A stretch of 36,032 nucleotides of DNA, taken from positions 1 to 36,032 of the forward strand of contig DJIW01000137.1 in NCBI GenBank assembly GCA_002433805.1. The letters are read 5' to 3'. The notes below the pieces were generated by a model. That model did not search any database and had not been told where the DNA came from. It saw only the letters and a list, made by a program, of their open reading frames with translations. Made by a program: the position numbers and the translations under genes. This DNA is from Competibacteraceae bacterium UBA6584. GTDB lineage: Bacteria; Pseudomonadota; Gammaproteobacteria; Competibacterales; Competibacteraceae. Positions 25,017 to 33,080 of this stretch are shown one piece after another (within the stretch, counting starts at the first letter, position 1; each line of letters starts with the position of its first letter).

Positions 25017-25290
25017 CGCCGATTTCCGCAAAGGCGTTGGGGCGATTTCGACGTTCCGCCGGCGGAAGGGGATCTTCGTCGCCGCCCGCGAGCGCGCGCA
25101 GCTCGGCGAAGGCGTCGCCCAGGGTTTTCTCGCGCTGACGCCGGCTCCAGGATTGGAAGCTGGCGAACGCTTCCGCGTCGATCACGGCGGCGACCAAATG
25201 ATCGCGGTTGTAAATCAATTGCGGTTCCGCCGCCGCTTGCTTGACGACTTCGGAAAAACATTGCTTGGCTTGCGCGATATTCCAGGGCAT
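25000..25290 (-). CDS. Phd/YefM-family antitoxin
   Basis: Partner of the PIN toxin downstream. The 96 residues begin MPWNIAQAKQCFSEVVKQA and continue with EPQLIYNRDHLVAAVIDAEAF, the usual Phd/YefM DNA-binding fold, followed by a charged C-terminal tail that would wrap the toxin. AGGAG sits about nine bases before the ATG. A TATAAT box and an inverted repeat lie just upstream, consistent with autorepression. Confidence 0.92.
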   Translation of the reverse strand: MPWNIAQAKQCFSEVVKQAAAEPQLIYNRDHLVAAVIDAEAFASFQSWSRRQREKTLGDAFAELRALAGGDEDPLPPAERRNRPNAFAEIGDELSD

Positions 25291-25302
25291 GGAATGATCT
25301 CC

Positions 25303-25330
25303 TGTCTATTTTAGATAGGAATTATAGACA
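25303..25330 (-). promoter_or_regulatory. Promoter -10 and operator-like inverted repeat of the toxin-antitoxin operon
   Basis: TGTCTA (25303-25308) and TAGACA (25325-25330) form a 6-bp inverted repeat with a 16-base spacer; a smaller TCTA-TTT-TAGA dyad (25305-25315) is nested inside. A perfect -10 hexamer TATAAT lies on the minus strand at 25321-25326, within the repeat. No good -35 is visible. The placement fits autoregulation by the antitoxin complex. Confidence 0.6.
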
Positions 25331-25355
25331 TTCTGTCGCCGGTCGGGTTGCGGGC

Positions 25356-25988
25356 TTAGCGCAAGACCGGCTCCAGCGTCGGCCAAACGTTATCCAAAAT
25401 CCGCTGCTGGCCTTCGACGCGCGGGTGCAAACCGTCGTCCTGGGTCAAGGCCGGATTGCCCGCCACGCCGTCGAGCAGGAACGGAATCAACGGGATCGCG
25501 TAGCGTTGGGCCAGTTCGCCGAACATCCCCTGAAACTTTTGGGCGTAGGAAGGGCCATAATTCGGCGGAATCCGCATTTCGGCCAGCAGCACCCGCGCCC
25601 CGGCTTGCTGGGCCAGCTCGATCAGCCGCGCCAGATTGTCATGGATCGACGCGGGCGATTGGCCGCGCATGCCGTCGTTCGCGCCCAGCTCCAAGACGAC
25701 GATGGCGGGCCGCTCGCGCGAAAGCGCCGCCGGCAAGCGGCTCAAGCCGCCGTCGGTGGTGTCGCCGCTGATGCTGGCGTTGACCACGCGGTGCGGAAAG
25801 CCGCGTTCCGCCAGCCGGTTTTGCAGCAGGCTGACCCAGCCGCGTTCGAGGGGAATGCCGTAACCGGCGCTCAAACTGTCGCCCAACACCAGAATCACCG
25901 GCGCTTCGGCGCGGGTTGGCGCGATCCAGAGTAGGGCGCAAAACCAGAGCAGGATCGAGAGCGGTTTCAAAACCTTTGTCTTCATCAT
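25356..25988 (-). CDS. tesA: Multifunctional acyl-CoA thioesterase / arylesterase TesA
   Basis: Periplasmic SGNH hydrolase acting on acyl thioesters and esters. The 210 residues have a signal peptide (about 1-27, ending PTRAEA), block I GDSLSAGYG with nucleophile Ser38, the block II region ISGDTTDGG with Gly75, block III GANDG with Asn104, and block V DDGLHP with Asp185 and His188. Length matches E. coli TesA. It is divergent from the ybbA-ybbP exporter pair with almost no spacer, the same arrangement as in E. coli. Confidence 0.96.
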   Translation of the reverse strand: MMKTKVLKPLSILLWFCALLWIAPTRAEAPVILVLGDSLSAGYGIPLERGWVSLLQNRLAERGFPHRVVNASISGDTTDGGLSRLPAALSRERPAIVVLELGANDGMRGQSPASIHDNLARLIELAQQAGARVLLAEMRIPPNYGPSYAQKFQGMFGELAQRYAIPLIPFLLDGVAGNPALTQDDGLHPRVEGQQRILDNVWPTLEPVLR

Positions 25989-26003
25989 GGGAGAATGGCG
26001 TTC

Positions 26004-26768
26004 ATGCGGGTGGAGAGTGACCGGGAAACGGGCAGCGGGATTAGCGTAACCGCCGCGCCGCCATCAGACAATCGGACCGAGGCCATGGTGCGAGTCGAAA
26101 ACCTGCGCAAGGAGGTGCTCAGCCCGGAAGGCCCGCTGGTCATTCTGGATGACATTCATTTTCAGATCGGGCGGGGCGAAAGCGTGGCGGTGGTCGGCGC
26201 GTCCGGTTCCGGCAAATCCACCTTGTTGAGCTTGCTGGCGGGTTTGGACGCGCCGAGCCGAGGTCGGGTGTGGCTGGCGGGCGTCGATCTCGGCGGCTTG
26301 GACGAGGACGGCCGGGCGCTGCTGCGGGCGCAACGGGTCGGCTTCGTGTTTCAATCCTTCCAGTTGTTGCTCGGCTTGACCGCGCTGGAAAACGTGATGC
26401 TGCCGCTGGAATTGGCCGGTCAGGCCGAGGCCGGCCGGCTGGCGCTGGAGCTGTTGGATCGGGTCGGCCTCAAGGCCCGCGCCCGCCATTATCCCAGCCA
26501 GCTGTCCGGCGGCGAGCAACAGCGGGTCGCCATCGCCCGCGCCTTCGCCGGCAATCCCGACGTGCTGTTCGCCGACGAGCCGACCGGCAATCTCGATCAA
26601 AAGACCGGGCACCGCATCATCGAATTGCTGTTCGCGCTCAACCGCGAGCAGGGCACTACCTTGGTGCTGGTGACTCACGATCTGGAATTGGCGGCGTACT
26701 GCGACCGGATTTTGGAACTGGACGACGGGCGTTTGCGCGGTGAGAAACGCAAAACGGAGGGCGGCTAG
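26004..26768 (+). CDS. ybbA: ABC transporter ATP-binding protein, YbbA-like (LolD/MacB type)
   Basis: ATPase subunit of a predicted MacB/LolCDE-type exporter. The 254 residues contain Walker A GASGSGKS (65-72), Q-loop FVFQSFQLL, signature LSGGEQQRVAIARA, Walker B VLFADEPTG and switch histidine LVTHD. The ATG at 26004 has GGGAG about ten bases upstream; ATGs at 25995 and 26085 are alternatives, the last giving a protein closer to YbbA without the 27-residue extension. It abuts the permease gene and is divergent from tesA. Confidence 0.94.
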   Translation: MRVESDRETGSGISVTAAPPSDNRTEAMVRVENLRKEVLSPEGPLVILDDIHFQIGRGESVAVVGASGSGKSTLLSLLAGLDAPSRGRVWLAGVDLGGLDEDGRALLRAQRVGFVFQSFQLLLGLTALENVMLPLELAGQAEAGRLALELLDRVGLKARARHYPSQLSGGEQQRVAIARAFAGNPDVLFADEPTGNLDQKTGHRIIELLFALNREQGTTLVLVTHDLELAAYCDRILELDDGRLRGEKRKTEGG

Positions 26769-26772
26769 CGCC

Positions 26773-29316
26773 ATGTCAGCCGAAATATTGAATTCCGCCG
26801 ATAAAACCCCGCGCCAGCCGTGGCCGGCGCTGGCGCGACTGGCGTGGCGGGCGCTGCGCCGCGACTGGCGAGCGGGCGAATTGCGGGTGCTGGCGGCCGC
26901 CTTGTTGATCGCGGTCGCCAGCGTCGCCGCCGTCGGCTTCTTCACCGACCGCATCCAGCAGGCGATGGAACGCAAAGCCAGCGAATTGTTGGGGGCCGAT
27001 CTGGCGGTCAGCGCGCCGAATCCCCTGCAACCGGCCTTGGCGGAAGGCGCGCGCCAGTACCGCTTGTCGACCGCCGAGCTGCTCAATTTTCGCAGCGTGG
27101 TGGTGTCCGGCGATCTGACCCAGTTGGCTGAGGTCAAGGCGGTCGGCCCCGGCTATCCGCTGCGCGGCGCGCTGCAAATCAGCGACCAGCCGTTTGGCCC
27201 GACCCGCACGGCGGCGGATATCCCCGCGCCGGGCCAAGTCTGGCTGGATGAGCGGCTGTTGCAAGCGCTCGGGCTTCAAGTCGGCGATGCCGTCAACCTC
27301 GGCGCGCGCGCCTTTCGAATCGGGCAGGTGTTGGCTTACGAACCGGATCGGGCGGGCGATCTGTTCAGCCTCGCCCCGCGCTTGCTGTTGAATGTGGCCG
27401 ACATCCCGTCGACCCAGTTGATCCAGCCCGGCAGTCGGGCCGAATACCGGCTGTTGATCGCCGGCGAGCCCACCGCGTTGCAGGCGTTTAAAAACTGGGC
27501 GGCTCCGGTGTTGAAAGCCGGCGAAAAATTGCAAAGCGTGCGCGATGCGCGGGTCGAATTGAAGGTGGCGCTGGAGCGGGCGGAGCGATTTTTGAATTTG
27601 GCGGCCTTGGTCAGCGTGATTTTGGCCGGCGTGGGCATCGCCATCGCCGCCCGCCGCTTCGCCGCCCGCCATTGGGACAGCGTGGCGATCCTGCGTTGCG
27701 TCGGGGCCACCCAGGCGCTGGTGACCCGGCTGTACGTGTTCGAGCTGTTGATGCTGGCGGGGCTGGCCGGCGCGGCGGGTTTGGCGCTCGGCTATCTGAC
27801 CCAGTACGGCTTGAGCGGCGTGCTCGGCCAGCTGATCAGCCGGACCGAATTGCCGCCGCCGTCCTGGCGGCCGATGGTCCCGGCGCTGCTGACCGGTTTT
27901 GTGACCTTGCTCGGATTCGGCTTGCCGCCGCTGCTGCGCTTGCGGGAAGTGCCGCCGCTGCGGGTGCTGCGGCGCGATCTCGGCCCGGTCGATCCGCGCG
28001 CGTTGGCGCTATACGGTCCCGCCGTGCTGGCGACCGCCGCGCTGCTGGTCTGGCAGGCCGGCGAATGGCGGTTGGCGCTGTACGTCTGCGCCGGGGTGGC
28101 GGGGACCACTATCGTCTTGTCGCTGGCGGCGTGGGGTCTGGTGCGAGCGTTGAACCTGTTGCGCGGCCGGGTCGGCGTGGCCTGGCGGTTCGGCTTGGCC
28201 AACATCGCCCGGCGCGGCCCCGGCAGCGCGGCGCAAGTGGTGGCGCTGGGTTTGGGGTTGATGGCCTTGCTGGTGCTGACGCTGGTGCGCGCCGATCTGC
28301 TGACCAGCTGGCGCGCCAGCCTGCCGGCCGATGCGCCCAATCATTTCTTGATCAACATCCAGCCCGGCGAAATGGATCCGGTTCAGGCATTTTTGCGCGA
28401 GCGCGGATTAACCGGCGTCGAGCTGTTTCCGATGGTGCGGGGCCGGATGACGGCGATCAACGGTCGGGCCGTCGCGCCAGAGAATTTCGACAACCCGCGC
28501 GCCAAGCGCTTGGTGGAACGGGAATACAACTTGTCCTGGGCCGAGCGCCTGCAAGACGACAACCGCATTGTGGCCGGACGTTGGTGGAACGGTGGAGATC
28601 GAGGCCAAGGCGTCGCTTCGGTGGAGAAAGGCTTGGCCGAACTGCTCGGCATCGCCGTGGGCGACGTCCTGCGGTTTCAGATCGCCGGCCAGACCTTGGA
28701 GGCCAAGACCGTCAGCCTGCGAACCGTCGAATGGGATTCGTTCCGGGTCAACTTCTTCGTGATGTTCCCGCCCGGCGTGCTGGACGCCTATCCGGCGACC
28801 TGGATCACCAGCTTTCATTTGCCGCTGGATCGGAAGCCGCTGCTGGCGGAACTGGTCCGGCGGCATCCCTCGGTGACGGTGCTGGATGTGGACGCGCTGA
28901 TGGTCAAAGTCCGCGAAATCATGGATCGGGTGGTCGCGGCGGTCGAATACGTGTTTCTGTTCACCCTGGCGGCCGGGCTGGTGGTGCTGTACGCCGCCAT
29001 TCAAGCGACGCAAGACGAGCGGCGGTTCGAAAGCGCGGTGTTGCGCACCTTGGGCGCGCGGCGGGCGGTGGTGCGGGAAAGCCTGTTGGCGGAGTTCGCC
29101 ACCTTGGGGCTGCTGGCCGGGGTGCTGGCCGCCGCCGCCGCGACCTTGTTGAGCTTTGTGCTCGCGGTGCAAGTGTTCGATTTTCCGTACCGCTGGAACG
29201 CCTGGGTCTGGCTGCTGGGCGCGGGCGCGGGCGCGGTCGGCGTCGGCTTGGCCGGCTTGTTCGGCGCGCGCTCGGCGCTCGGTCAGCCGCCTTGGCGCAG
29301 CCTGCGGGAACTGTGA
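26773..29316 (+). CDS. ybbP: ABC transporter permease, YbbP-like (two FtsX domains)
   Basis: Membrane subunit partnering YbbA. The 847 residues show a first membrane helix (about 37-58), a large periplasmic domain (about 60-270), an FtsX-type helix group (about 274-360), further helices around 375-530, a second periplasmic region (about 540-720) and a final FtsX group (about 726-840) with the motif ERRFESAVLRTLGARR. This is the YbbP plan, longer than LolC/LolE. The start at 26773 lies four bases after the ybbA stop. Substrate unknown; the link to TesA suggests lipid-related cargo, but that is inference from gene order. Confidence 0.94.
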   Translation: MSAEILNSADKTPRQPWPALARLAWRALRRDWRAGELRVLAAALLIAVASVAAVGFFTDRIQQAMERKASELLGADLAVSAPNPLQPALAEGARQYRLSTAELLNFRSVVVSGDLTQLAEVKAVGPGYPLRGALQISDQPFGPTRTAADIPAPGQVWLDERLLQALGLQVGDAVNLGARAFRIGQVLAYEPDRAGDLFSLAPRLLLNVADIPSTQLIQPGSRAEYRLLIAGEPTALQAFKNWAAPVLKAGEKLQSVRDARVELKVALERAERFLNLAALVSVILAGVGIAIAARRFAARHWDSVAILRCVGATQALVTRLYVFELLMLAGLAGAAGLALGYLTQYGLSGVLGQLISRTELPPPSWRPMVPALLTGFVTLLGFGLPPLLRLREVPPLRVLRRDLGPVDPRALALYGPAVLATAALLVWQAGEWRLALYVCAGVAGTTIVLSLAAWGLVRALNLLRGRVGVAWRFGLANIARRGPGSAAQVVALGLGLMALLVLTLVRADLLTSWRASLPADAPNHFLINIQPGEMDPVQAFLRERGLTGVELFPMVRGRMTAINGRAVAPENFDNPRAKRLVEREYNLSWAERLQDDNRIVAGRWWNGGDRGQGVASVEKGLAELLGIAVGDVLRFQIAGQTLEAKTVSLRTVEWDSFRVNFFVMFPPGVLDAYPATWITSFHLPLDRKPLLAELVRRHPSVTVLDVDALMVKVREIMDRVVAAVEYVFLFTLAAGLVVLYAAIQATQDERRFESAVLRTLGARRAVVRESLLAEFATLGLLAGVLAAAAATLLSFVLAVQVFDFPYRWNAWVWLLGAGAGAVGVGLAGLFGARSALGQPPWRSLREL

Positions 29317-29321
29317 TGCGC

Positions 29322-29343
29322 GCGGCCTCGCTTTTGAGGCCGC
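29322..29343. terminator. GC-rich hairpin between convergent ybbP and antiporter genes
   Basis: GCGGCCTC (29322-29329), loop GCTTTT, GAGGCCGC (29336-29343). An 8-bp perfect stem sits just after the ybbP stop. No T-run follows on either strand, so it may be a Rho-dependent or processing structure rather than a standard terminator. Confidence 0.45.
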
Positions 29344-29401
29344 CATCGGATTGAGTTCCGAACGTGGGGGTTGAAGCGAGCGCTTTGCCGGCAGCAGTCG
29401 A

Positions 29402-30724
29402 TCAACCAGCCGAGTCCGCGTTCTTTTCGGTGTAGCGCGCCATCAGCGGCGTGACCGAAACACCGTGCAAGACGATGGAGGCGGCTACCGTGGGGATAGC
29501 GAAAGCCAGCAATTGTTCGGCGATGTCGCGCGGTAAATCGTGGTTGATCGCGTACATCAAGTAATAGATCGAGCCGATGCCGCGAATGCCGAACCAAGCG
29601 ATCAACAGTTGTTGGTTCCGTTTCACGGGCGCGCCGATCAACCCGAGCCAAACGGACAGGGGCCTGACCAACAAAAAGAACAGCAGCCAGAACCACAGAA
29701 TGCCGGCGGGCACATCGATGTAAAACAGCATCGCGCCGACCGTCAGCACCAAGATGACCTCGGCGATGCGTTCCAGCCGCTCGTTGAAATCCAGCACTTC
29801 ACGGGTCAGATGAACGCCGGCCAATTCCGGATGCGTGGCCAGCTTTTCCTTGGTCTCCTTGGCGGTCGGCCCGTCCAAAAGCTCCACCGGATGGCGCTCG
29901 GTCGCCGGCTCCTTCACCCGCCCCAACGCGATGCCGGCGGCGAGCACCGCCAGAAAGCCGTAGGTATGGCAAATCAGCGCCAAGCCGTAGCTCAGGGCGA
30001 TCAAACCGAGCGCCAGGAACTCGTCCATGCCGACCGCTTCTTGGTGGCGCTGGCGCAGATACAGGACCAATTTGCCGATCAGCCAGCCCAGGCCGCCGCC
30101 GATCGCCAGACCGCCCGCGATGGACCACGCCACGTCCACCGCGAACCAGCGCCAGCCGTACTCGCCCAGAGTATGCAATCCGAGCAGGCCCAAGCCGAGC
30201 ATGACGAACGGAAAGGCGGTGCCGTCGTTCAGCGCCCCTTCGCCGGTCAGGCTGAAGCGCAGCCGGTCGCGGTCTTTTTCTTCGGTCACCTGCACGTCGG
30301 AGGCCAGCACCGGATCGGTGGGCGCGAGGATCGCGCCGAGCAAGACCGCCGTTCCCAAGGCCAATCCAAAGCCGTAGGTTCCGATCAACGCCAGCAAGCC
30401 GACCGTCAGGATCATCGACACGGAGGCCAAACGCACCGGCGCTCCCCAACGCCGGTTGGCCAGGGGCAATTCCAGTTTCAAGCCGACCGCGAACAGCGAG
30501 ATCAAGACCGCGATCTCGGCCATGCGCTCCAGCAGAATCGGGTAGCCTAGCGGATCGGGCGACATCAGCGCGAGGCCGGCCGGCCCCAGGCCGTAACCGA
30601 TCCCCAAATACAACAGCGCGCTGCTGACCGGCAAGCGCTTGAGCACGGTCCCCGACAGCGCCATGCCGATCAGCAACGCGCCGGCGATCAGGGTCCACAG
30701 TTCGAACAGCAGCGAGTGGTCCAA
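29402..30724 (-). CDS. NhaP-type cation:proton antiporter (CPA1 family)
   Basis: Inner-membrane Na+(K+)/H+ exchanger for pH and ion homeostasis. The 440 residues form about 12 helices. The functional core is visible: APTDP at 134-138 and GEGALNDGTAF with the Asn166-Asp167 pair that marks electroneutral CPA1 carriers, then a hydrophilic loop (about 265-320) and FGIRGIGSIYYL in the C-terminal half. The start codon is TTG at 30724, with AGGA nine bases upstream; no in-frame ATG lies in a better place before the first helix. An AT-rich run and a long hairpin precede it. Ion specificity cannot be read from sequence alone. Confidence 0.92.
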   Translation of the reverse strand: MDHSLLFELWTLIAGALLIGMALSGTVLKRLPVSSALLYLGIGYGLGPAGLALMSPDPLGYPILLERMAEIAVLISLFAVGLKLELPLANRRWGAPVRLASVSMILTVGLLALIGTYGFGLALGTAVLLGAILAPTDPVLASDVQVTEEKDRDRLRFSLTGEGALNDGTAFPFVMLGLGLLGLHTLGEYGWRWFAVDVAWSIAGGLAIGGGLGWLIGKLVLYLRQRHQEAVGMDEFLALGLIALSYGLALICHTYGFLAVLAAGIALGRVKEPATERHPVELLDGPTAKETKEKLATHPELAGVHLTREVLDFNERLERIAEVILVLTVGAMLFYIDVPAGILWFWLLFFLLVRPLSVWLGLIGAPVKRNQQLLIAWFGIRGIGSIYYLMYAINHDLPRDIAEQLLAFAIPTVAASIVLHGVSVTPLMARYTEKNADSAG

Positions 30725-30756
30725 GGTGATCGATCCTATTTTATTTTTATTTTGGA

Positions 30757-30798
30757 GGGTTAAGCGGGTTTTGGCGAAGCGGCAACCCGGCTTAACCC
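30757..30798. repeat. Long hairpin upstream of the antiporter gene
   Basis: GGGTTAAGCGGGTT (30757-30770) pairs with AACCCGGCTTAACCC (30784-30798) with a single bulged base, enclosing a 13-base loop. On the minus strand it lies 33 bases before the TTG start, separated by an A-rich run. Neither strand has a terminator T-run after it. It could be a leader structure or a REP-like repeat found elsewhere in the genome. Confidence 0.6.
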
Positions 30799-30900
30799 TT
30801 GCGGGCCTGCGATTCGCGCTCCAGCGATTCGGGCTTTATGGCATACGCGCCTAACCGAGAGAAAACTGCGGTGATGGAGAGATGGAACTGGCGCGACGGT

Positions 30901-31077
30901 TTACGGTTTATGCGATTTTTTGGCGCTCGCCGGCGGCCGGGTGTCCTTGGCTGGGTTGGAGCGCAACGCTTTTTCAGCGCCGGCGGATGGATTGGTGGTC
31001 GATGGCTGGCCGGAGCCTTTGGCGGGTTTGGGACTTTGCGGCGGGCTGGGCTTTGACGTGCCTGATTGCTTGGCCAT
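30901..31077 (-). CDS. Possible small basic Lys/Pro/Ser-rich protein (58 aa)
   Basis: Unrecognised. The predicted peptide starts MAKQSGTSKPSPPQSPKPAK and is almost entirely Ser, Pro, Lys, Ala, Gly, Thr and Asn with no hydrophobic core, so it would be disordered and strongly basic. TGGAG lies about seven bases before the ATG, and third codon positions are mostly G or C as in neighbouring genes. An upstream in-frame ATG at 31089 would add four residues. Such tails resemble nucleic-acid-binding extensions, but no function can be claimed. It may not be expressed. Confidence 0.45.
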   Translation of the reverse strand: MAKQSGTSKPSPPQSPKPAKGSGQPSTTNPSAGAEKALRSNPAKDTRPPASAKKSHKP

Positions 31078-31315
31078 GGTCAACTCCAAAAGGTTGGATC
31101 GGTTGTTCCGCAGGTAGCTGGAGCCGGGTCTGCCTTGAGCTAAGGGGTGAGTTCGACGTAGAAATCGCGCCTTTCGGGCAAACTGGCAACCTTTAGATGA
31201 ACGGTAAATGCGAAAGGTTCGCTAGTGTTCGCCGTTGGCTGGTTTCATTGAGTAAACCCGCTTCGGCTCAGCAAGCGATCACGTTGATGGCCAAGCCGCC
31301 GCGCGAGACTGTCGC

Positions 31316-32437
31316 TTAACCCCGATAATAGCGCTGCGCCACGAACGGCGTTTTCACCACCTCAACCGGGACCGGCTTGCCGCGCACGATGGCGTTTAAA
31401 ACGGCGCCCGGCGCGCTTGAGCCCGTTTCGACATAGCCCATCGCCACCGGGCCGCCCAAGGTCGGGCCGTATCCACCGCTGGTAACGTGACCCACCGCGC
31501 GCCCGCCGGCCTCCACCAATTCAGCGCCGTCGCGCACCGGCAGCTTGCCCGCCGGCAACAGGCCGACCCGCTTGCGGGCCACGCCGCCGGCGAGTTGCTG
31601 GAAAATGACCTCCGCGCCGGGATAACCGCCGGGTCGGACGCCATCGCGCCGGCGCGCCTTGGACAGCGCCCAGCCGAGACTGGCCTCGACCGGGGTGGTG
31701 GCGGCGTCGATATCGTGGCCGTACAGGCACAGGCCCGCTTCGAGCCGGAGCGAGTCGCGCGCGCCCAAGCCGATGGGGGCGACCTCGGGTTGCGCGAGCA
31801 ACCGGCGCGCGAGTTCCTCGGCTTTTTCGGACGGCACCGAGATCTCGAAGCCGTCCTCGCCGGTGTAGCCGGAACGGCTGATGAAACAGGGCGCGCCGAT
31901 CAGGGTTATCCGAGCGTGGGTCATAAACACCATCCCGGCCGTTTCGGGGGCCAGCCGCGCCATCACCGCCGCCGCCGCCGGGCCTTGCAGGGCCAGCAGC
32001 GCGCGGTCGGCCAGCTCCTCGATCCGGCAGCGGTCGGCCAGATGGGCGCGCAGGTGCGCGATGTCCTGCTGCTTGCAGGCGGCATTGACCACCACGAACA
32101 ACGAATCGCCGCTGTTGGCGACCATCAGATCGTCCAGGATGCCGCCTTGCTCGTTGGTGAACAGGGCATAGCGCTGGCTGCCGGCGGGCAGGTCGACGAG
32201 ATCCACCGGCACCAGGCTTTCTAGCGCCGCCGCCGCGTCCGGGCCGGACAGGCGCGCCTGGCCCATGTGCGAGACGTCGAACAGGCCCGCCTGATTGCGG
32301 GTGTGAAGGTGTTCCTTGATGATGCCCGAGGGGTATTGCACCGGCATCTCGTAGCCGGCGAAGGGAACGATCCGCGCGCCGAGTTCGAGATGGAGCGGGT
32401 AGAGCGGCGTGCGGGCGAGGGCTTCTTGGGTGCTCAT
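31316..32437 (-). CDS. gcvT: Aminomethyltransferase, glycine cleavage T-protein
   Basis: T-protein of the glycine cleavage system: moves the methylene group from aminomethyl-lipoyl H-protein to tetrahydrofolate, releasing ammonia. The 373 residues show the family markers YPSGIIKEH, GLFDVSHMGQ, folate-site YTGEDGFEI, GLGARDSLRLEAGLCLYGHD and a C-terminal GCV_T barrel. Length is standard. It is last in the minus-strand run gcvP, gcvR-like, gcvT, after a 106-base spacer rich in hairpins. The Shine-Dalgarno is weak. Confidence 0.96.
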   Translation of the reverse strand: MSTQEALARTPLYPLHLELGARIVPFAGYEMPVQYPSGIIKEHLHTRNQAGLFDVSHMGQARLSGPDAAAALESLVPVDLVDLPAGSQRYALFTNEQGGILDDLMVANSGDSLFVVVNAACKQQDIAHLRAHLADRCRIEELADRALLALQGPAAAAVMARLAPETAGMVFMTHARITLIGAPCFISRSGYTGEDGFEISVPSEKAEELARRLLAQPEVAPIGLGARDSLRLEAGLCLYGHDIDAATTPVEASLGWALSKARRRDGVRPGGYPGAEVIFQQLAGGVARKRVGLLPAGKLPVRDGAELVEAGGRAVGHVTSGGYGPTLGGPVAMGYVETGSSAPGAVLNAIVRGKPVPVEVVKTPFVAQRYYRG

Positions 32438-32481
32438 GTCATCAATCCAGGGTGGGTCGGAATCCGGACCGGACTGGCGCG

Positions 32482-32526
32482 GGCGCTTTTGAAAGCGCCG
32501 TCGATCCCGCTCGAACGATGGGATCG
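32482..32526 (-). other. Two adjacent hairpins between the gcvR-like gene and gcvT
   Basis: CGATCCC / GGGATCG (32502-32508 and 32520-32526, 11-base loop) and GGCGCTTT / AAAGCGCC (32482-32499, tight loop) stand side by side in the 106-base spacer. Neither is followed by a T-run on the minus strand. They could mark RNA processing, stabilise a gcvT message or attenuate it. No glycine riboswitch core was recognised here. Confidence 0.5.
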
Positions 32527-32543
32527 GCCGCGTGCCGGGCGGT

Positions 32544-33056
32544 CTAGGCGAGGGTGATGTCCACCATCAAATCGCTCGCCAGAATCTCGAAAGCCTCGCG
32601 CAACTCGACGTCGGTCAGTTCCATCGGCGCGCGCAGCGTGGCGCGCATCTCGAACAGGTCCTCGCCGGAGAACGAGCCGTTGAAGAAGGCGGTTTCCATG
32701 TCCTCGATGTTGATCTGACGCCGCGCCAGAACGTCGGAAATATCGCGCACGATTCCGGGTCGGTCGTGGCCGGTCAGATCCAGCTTAAGCGTGCGGCCCG
32801 CTGGCGGCGCGGCCTCGACTCCGCGCTCGATCACCAGCCGCAGACCCTCTCGCTCCAGCGATTGCAACGAAGCGATCAGGGCGTCGGCCTTGTCACGGGG
32901 CACGCTGACCAGCAGCAATCCGGCAAATTGACCCGCCAAGCGGGCCATGCGCGAGTCCAGCCAGTTGCCGCCGCCGGCGGTGATCCGTTGCGAGACCGCG
33001 CTGACCAATCCGGGTCTATCTTGACCGATCACGGTCAGAACGATGGATGTCATCAT
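32544..33056 (-). CDS. Two-ACT-domain protein, GcvR-like
   Basis: Small regulator of 170 residues with two ACT domains: about 5-80 (VLTVIGQDRPGLVSAVSQRI) and about 90-168 (LTGHDRPGIVRDISDVLARR). GcvR of E. coli has this layout and represses glycine-cleavage expression by binding GcvA when glycine is scarce. Position between gcvP and gcvT supports a role in glycine sensing, though no gcvA is present, so the action could differ. It starts 24 bases after gcvP. Two consecutive ATGs (33056 and 33053) serve as possible starts. Confidence 0.88.
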   Translation of the reverse strand: MMTSIVLTVIGQDRPGLVSAVSQRITAGGGNWLDSRMARLAGQFAGLLLVSVPRDKADALIASLQSLEREGLRLVIERGVEAAPPAGRTLKLDLTGHDRPGIVRDISDVLARRQINIEDMETAFFNGSFSGEDLFEMRATLRAPMELTDVELREAFEILASDLMVDITLA

Positions 33057-33080
33057 GATTCGATTCTCCGCTGGAAGGGC

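Larger units (their letters stand above)
30725..31315. other. Gene-poor 591-base stretch
   Basis: Between the antiporter and gcvT. It holds the long hairpin, an AT-rich run (30738-30753) that may be the antiporter promoter, and one possible small minus-strand gene (30901-31077). The plus-strand frames here give tryptophan- and arginine-rich translations with no family character and no ribosome binding site. I see nothing recognisable in 31090-31315, and no clear terminator for the gcv genes. Confidence 0.6.

Noticed and set aside
27672..29354. 560-residue frame overlapping the YbbP permease in another frame
   Set aside because: Arg/Gly-rich translation without domains; the overlapping frame has membrane helices and FtsX motifs.
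32438..32543. Glycine riboswitch before gcvT
   Set aside because: The hairpins lack a recognisable aptamer core and the region is short; if one exists it would be upstream of gcvP, outside the window.
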